A stretch of DNA of 8,220 nucleotides from Nitrospira sp. (GTDB lineage: Bacteria; UBA9089; CG2-30-40-21; SBAY01), in the NCBI GenBank assembly GCA_005239945.1, contig SBAY01000287.1, positions 1 through 8,220 on the forward strand, given 5' to 3'. Made by a program: the position numbers and the translations under genes. The notes under the pieces are model-generated. The model saw only the letters and a program-made list of their open reading frames with translations. It did no database searches and had not been told where the DNA came from. Below are positions 7,127 through 8,220 of the stretch, one piece after another (the first letter of the stretch is position 1; the number at the start of each line of letters is the position of its first letter).

Positions 7127-7300
7127 TCAAATCTTTTTTTTCCTGCGAGCGATAATTCTTCTTCTTTTTTCACTTGGTTTTTCATAATGCTCACGTTTCT
7201 TCATTTCCGTAATTACACCTGCTTGTTGGCAAGAACGCTTAAATCTTCTTAAAGCATTATCCAGGGACTCATCCCCTCGAATATCTACCTTTGCCGGCAT
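7127..7300 (-). CDS. rpsU: Small ribosomal subunit protein bS21, complete
   Basis: 57 residues, ATG at 7300 and TGA at 7129-7127. The protein begins MPAKVDIRGDESLDNALRRF and continues with KRSCQQAGV (residues 21-29), KKREHYEKPSEKRRR (34-48) and a basic ARRKKKI tail. These are the family signatures: ALRRFKRSC..AG, then an RRE-[FY]-YEKP-like stretch, then a Lys/Arg-rich end. bS21 sits on the 30S platform near the 16S rRNA 3' end and helps translation initiation. AGGGAG at 7312-7317 is an acceptable Shine-Dalgarno, 11 nt from the start. The last 68 nt overlap a spurious 5' extension of the giant gene in another frame, so an automatic annotation could easily lose this gene. It ends in an A8 tract just before the stop. 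The length is normal for short bS21 forms. Confidence 0.93.
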   Translation of the reverse strand: MPAKVDIRGDESLDNALRRFKRSCQQAGVITEMKKREHYEKPSEKRRRIIARRKKKI

Positions 7301-7310
7301 ATCTTCTTCA

Positions 7311-7318
7311 ACTCCCTT
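7311..7318 (-). promoter_or_regulatory. Ribosome binding site of rpsU
   Basis: AAGGGAGT on the minus strand contains a six-base match to the anti-Shine-Dalgarno complement, 11 nt from the ATG at 7300. The spacing is slightly long. The purine-rich GAAGAAG nearer the start may contribute. Confidence 0.5.
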
Positions 7319-7344
7319 CTGAAAAATAAATTATTTATATCTTA

Positions 7345-7534
7345 CTTCAATTCAGACATTAGACCATAGACTAAAGACTTAAGTCTTAAGCGGTTAGCCA
7401 GAAGTTTAATCTTTCAGTTTTTGGATGAGACAGGTGTTCATCCATTATCTTTTTCTCCACCTGACCGCTGAACACTGAATGTTTACGACTTAAGTCTGAT
7501 GTCTAAAGTCTGAAGTCTAATGTCTGAATTGAAG
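7345..7534. repeat. 190-bp inverted-repeat element built from degenerate heptamers
   Basis: The ends form a perfect 20-bp inverted repeat: 7345-7364 (CTTCAATTCAGACATTAGAC) and its complement at 7515-7534. Inside, GACTTAAGTC occurs at 7376-7385 and 7487-7496, and GCGGTTAG (7390-7397) pairs with CTGACCGC (7461-7468) through one wobble. The arms are period-7 tandem arrays. The right arm has ten heptamers at 7461-7530 (consensus CTGAAGT, strongest as GTCTNAA at 7494-7528). The left arm has seven at 7351-7399 in the opposite orientation (TTNAGAC). The centre carries TGGATGA/TCATCCA (7422-7428 and 7438-7444). It lies between the predicted rpsU promoter and the rpsU RBS, so it would be transcribed as leader RNA. 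No ORF is present. Heptanucleotide STRR arrays are known from cyanobacteria; any kinship is only by analogy. Confidence 0.7.
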
Positions 7535-7553
7535 ACTAATATCTGTCTATCTA

Positions 7554-7582
7554 AGTATACACCATATTTTGAAATTTGTCTA
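7554..7582 (-). promoter_or_regulatory. Promoter for the rpsU and giant-protein operon
   Basis: On the minus strand TAGACA (7577-7582) and TATACT (7554-7559) are separated by exactly 17 bp. Both hexamers and the spacing match the radical SAM promoter at 108-136. Transcription would start near 7547, giving a leader of about 245 nt to the rpsU start that includes the whole heptamer inverted repeat. No better promoter was seen between 7301 and 7540, although the AT-rich stretch at 7321-7343 could hold a weak one. Confidence 0.55.
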
Positions 7583-7753
7583 TAAAAATTTTTACTGGTT
7601 GGGCCAATTATTTTATAATTCCTTATTCCTTCGATAAATATAGCAGTTATTAGTCAAAAGTTTACATCACCTGGTTACAGTGATTTACCTTGTAAAGTAT
7701 CTAACTGGTTGAACGGTTAGCAAAAATGAAACTTCCTACATGACTGCCGAGAG
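7583..7753. other. AT-rich intergenic stretch with no gene recognised
   Basis: Between the operon promoter and the second heptamer run I see no open frame with family features and no tRNA-like fold. There are only weak, short inverted repeats: ATCAC/GTGAT around 7665-7684, TTTAC/GTAAA around 7684-7697 and CTAAC/GTTAG around 7700-7720. None has a T-run that would make it a clear terminator for the fragment gene to the right. Confidence 0.4.
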
Positions 7754-7788
7754 CTAATTTCTGACCGCTGACGGCTGAATGCTTACGG
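7754..7788. repeat. Second short heptamer run (five units)
   Basis: Period-7 units continue here in the same orientation as the right arm of the 190-bp element, including CTGACCG, CTGACGG, CTGAATG and CTTACGG in succession. CTGACCGCTGA and CTGAATG also occur at 7461-7480, about 300 bp away. The TAA stop of the 117-aa frame (7783-7785) falls inside this run, so that gene's 3' end directly abuts repeat sequence. Confidence 0.5.
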
Positions 7789-8136
7789 TTGGATATTATT
7801 CACAATGACATCAATTATTTCTTCCTTCGATTGATTGCCAACAGTGTCTGTTGCCTGGAATCTAATCCGATGGGTACCTGTCTCATAAATCGAAAATGCC
7901 CCAGTGTATCTCGTCCACTTACCATCATCTATTTTGCATAACATTTCATTCACACCAGAGGCATTATTATTGGATAGTTCAAAGTGATAGCCTACCGCCT
8001 CTGGTATAGATTTCCACCGGAAGGTTGTTGAAGTCAGGATACCTGTAACCAGTCCATCGACAGGTTCAATCAATTCTGGAGATTTCAGGAGTGGTCTTGG
8101 TGGGGTGGGTGATTTCCCTTTGCCCAAGTTTCGCAC
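7783..8136 (-). CDS. 117-aa fragment of an Ig/FN3-type surface protein, probable gene relic
   Basis: The frame reads as two partial extracellular modules. Residues 17-50 (PELIEPVDGLVTG, then TTFRWKSIPEAVGYHFELS) are the front of an FN3/Ig-like domain. Residues 60-115 (CKIDDGKWTRYTG, then FSIYETGTHRIRFQATDTVGN) are the back half of an OmpL47/chitobiase-C-like repeat seen in large secreted bacterial proteins. The join around SNNNASGVNE leaves the first domain unfinished, which suggests an internal deletion. There is no signal peptide. The only start is a GTG at 8136 without a Shine-Dalgarno, and in-frame stops lie just upstream (TGA at 8161-8163, more beyond). The stop lies in heptamer repeats. 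I read it as a decayed remnant of a larger gene of the same general class as the giant protein; expression of a small protein cannot be excluded. Confidence 0.5.
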   Translation of the reverse strand: MRNLGKGKSPTPPRPLLKSPELIEPVDGLVTGILTSTTFRWKSIPEAVGYHFELSNNNASGVNEMLCKIDDGKWTRYTGAFSIYETGTHRIRFQATDTVGNQSKEEIIDVIVNNIQP

Positions 8137-8220
8137 TTTTAAAAAATAGATGTAGGAATATCAAGGCTCTACAGAATTTTAGACACTACACTATATATAA
8201 ATCTTCTTAATAGGTAAATC

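Noticed and set aside
8137..8220. Possible insertion-sequence end or continuation of the 117-aa gene
   Set aside because: The stretch resembles transposon-end sequence only vaguely, no inverted partner is visible, and the frame contains several stops. I see no supportable feature here.

Overview
The window looks like a chromosomal stretch of an uncultivated, moderately AT-rich bacterium. Supporting signs are a bS21 ribosomal protein gene, bacterial sigma-70-type promoters, a very large secreted beta-propeller/fibronectin protein, an orphan B12-type radical SAM protein, and intergenic space full of short degenerate repeats. This style is common in candidate-phylum genomes (Omnitrophota, Poribacteria or Desantisbacteria-like groups), but the sequence alone does not fix the phylum.

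Layout. At the left edge (1-28, minus) are the first nine codons of a REP-associated (RAYT/IS200-like) transposase, with its own ribosome binding site, promoter and an upstream GGTCTGACCCC boundary motif. Back to back with it, a promoter at 108-136 drives a complete B12-binding radical SAM protein (156-1568, plus). A 187-bp convergent intergenic region (1569-1755) holds two imperfect ~60-bp units. Each unit has two hairpins, and both pairs of hairpins keep pairing despite base changes. Most of the window (1756-7110, minus) is a single secreted protein of about 1784 residues: signal peptide, eight-repeat PQQ-like propeller, proline-rich linker of seven 18-residue repeats, four FN3 domains, a second Pro-rich linker, a second eight-repeat propeller, two more FN3 domains and three Ig-like domains.

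Just upstream, and partly hidden under a false 5' extension of that frame, lies a complete rpsU gene for ribosomal protein bS21 (7127-7300, minus). rpsU and the giant protein gene are 16 nt apart and probably co-transcribed from a promoter at 7554-7582. That promoter's hexamers and spacing (TAGACA, 17 bp, TATACT) are identical to those of the radical SAM promoter. The inferred ~245-nt leader contains runs of a degenerate heptamer in inverted orientation, ending in a perfect 20-bp inverted repeat. At the right end (7783-8136, minus) is a 117-aa fragment of an Ig/FN3-type surface protein that looks like a relic.

The genes do not form an obvious pathway, and I see no defence, CRISPR or other recognised novel system. 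The most noteworthy signals are the concealed rpsU, its pairing with a giant exported protein, the heptamer inverted repeat in its leader, the paired-hairpin tandem units and the matched promoters.
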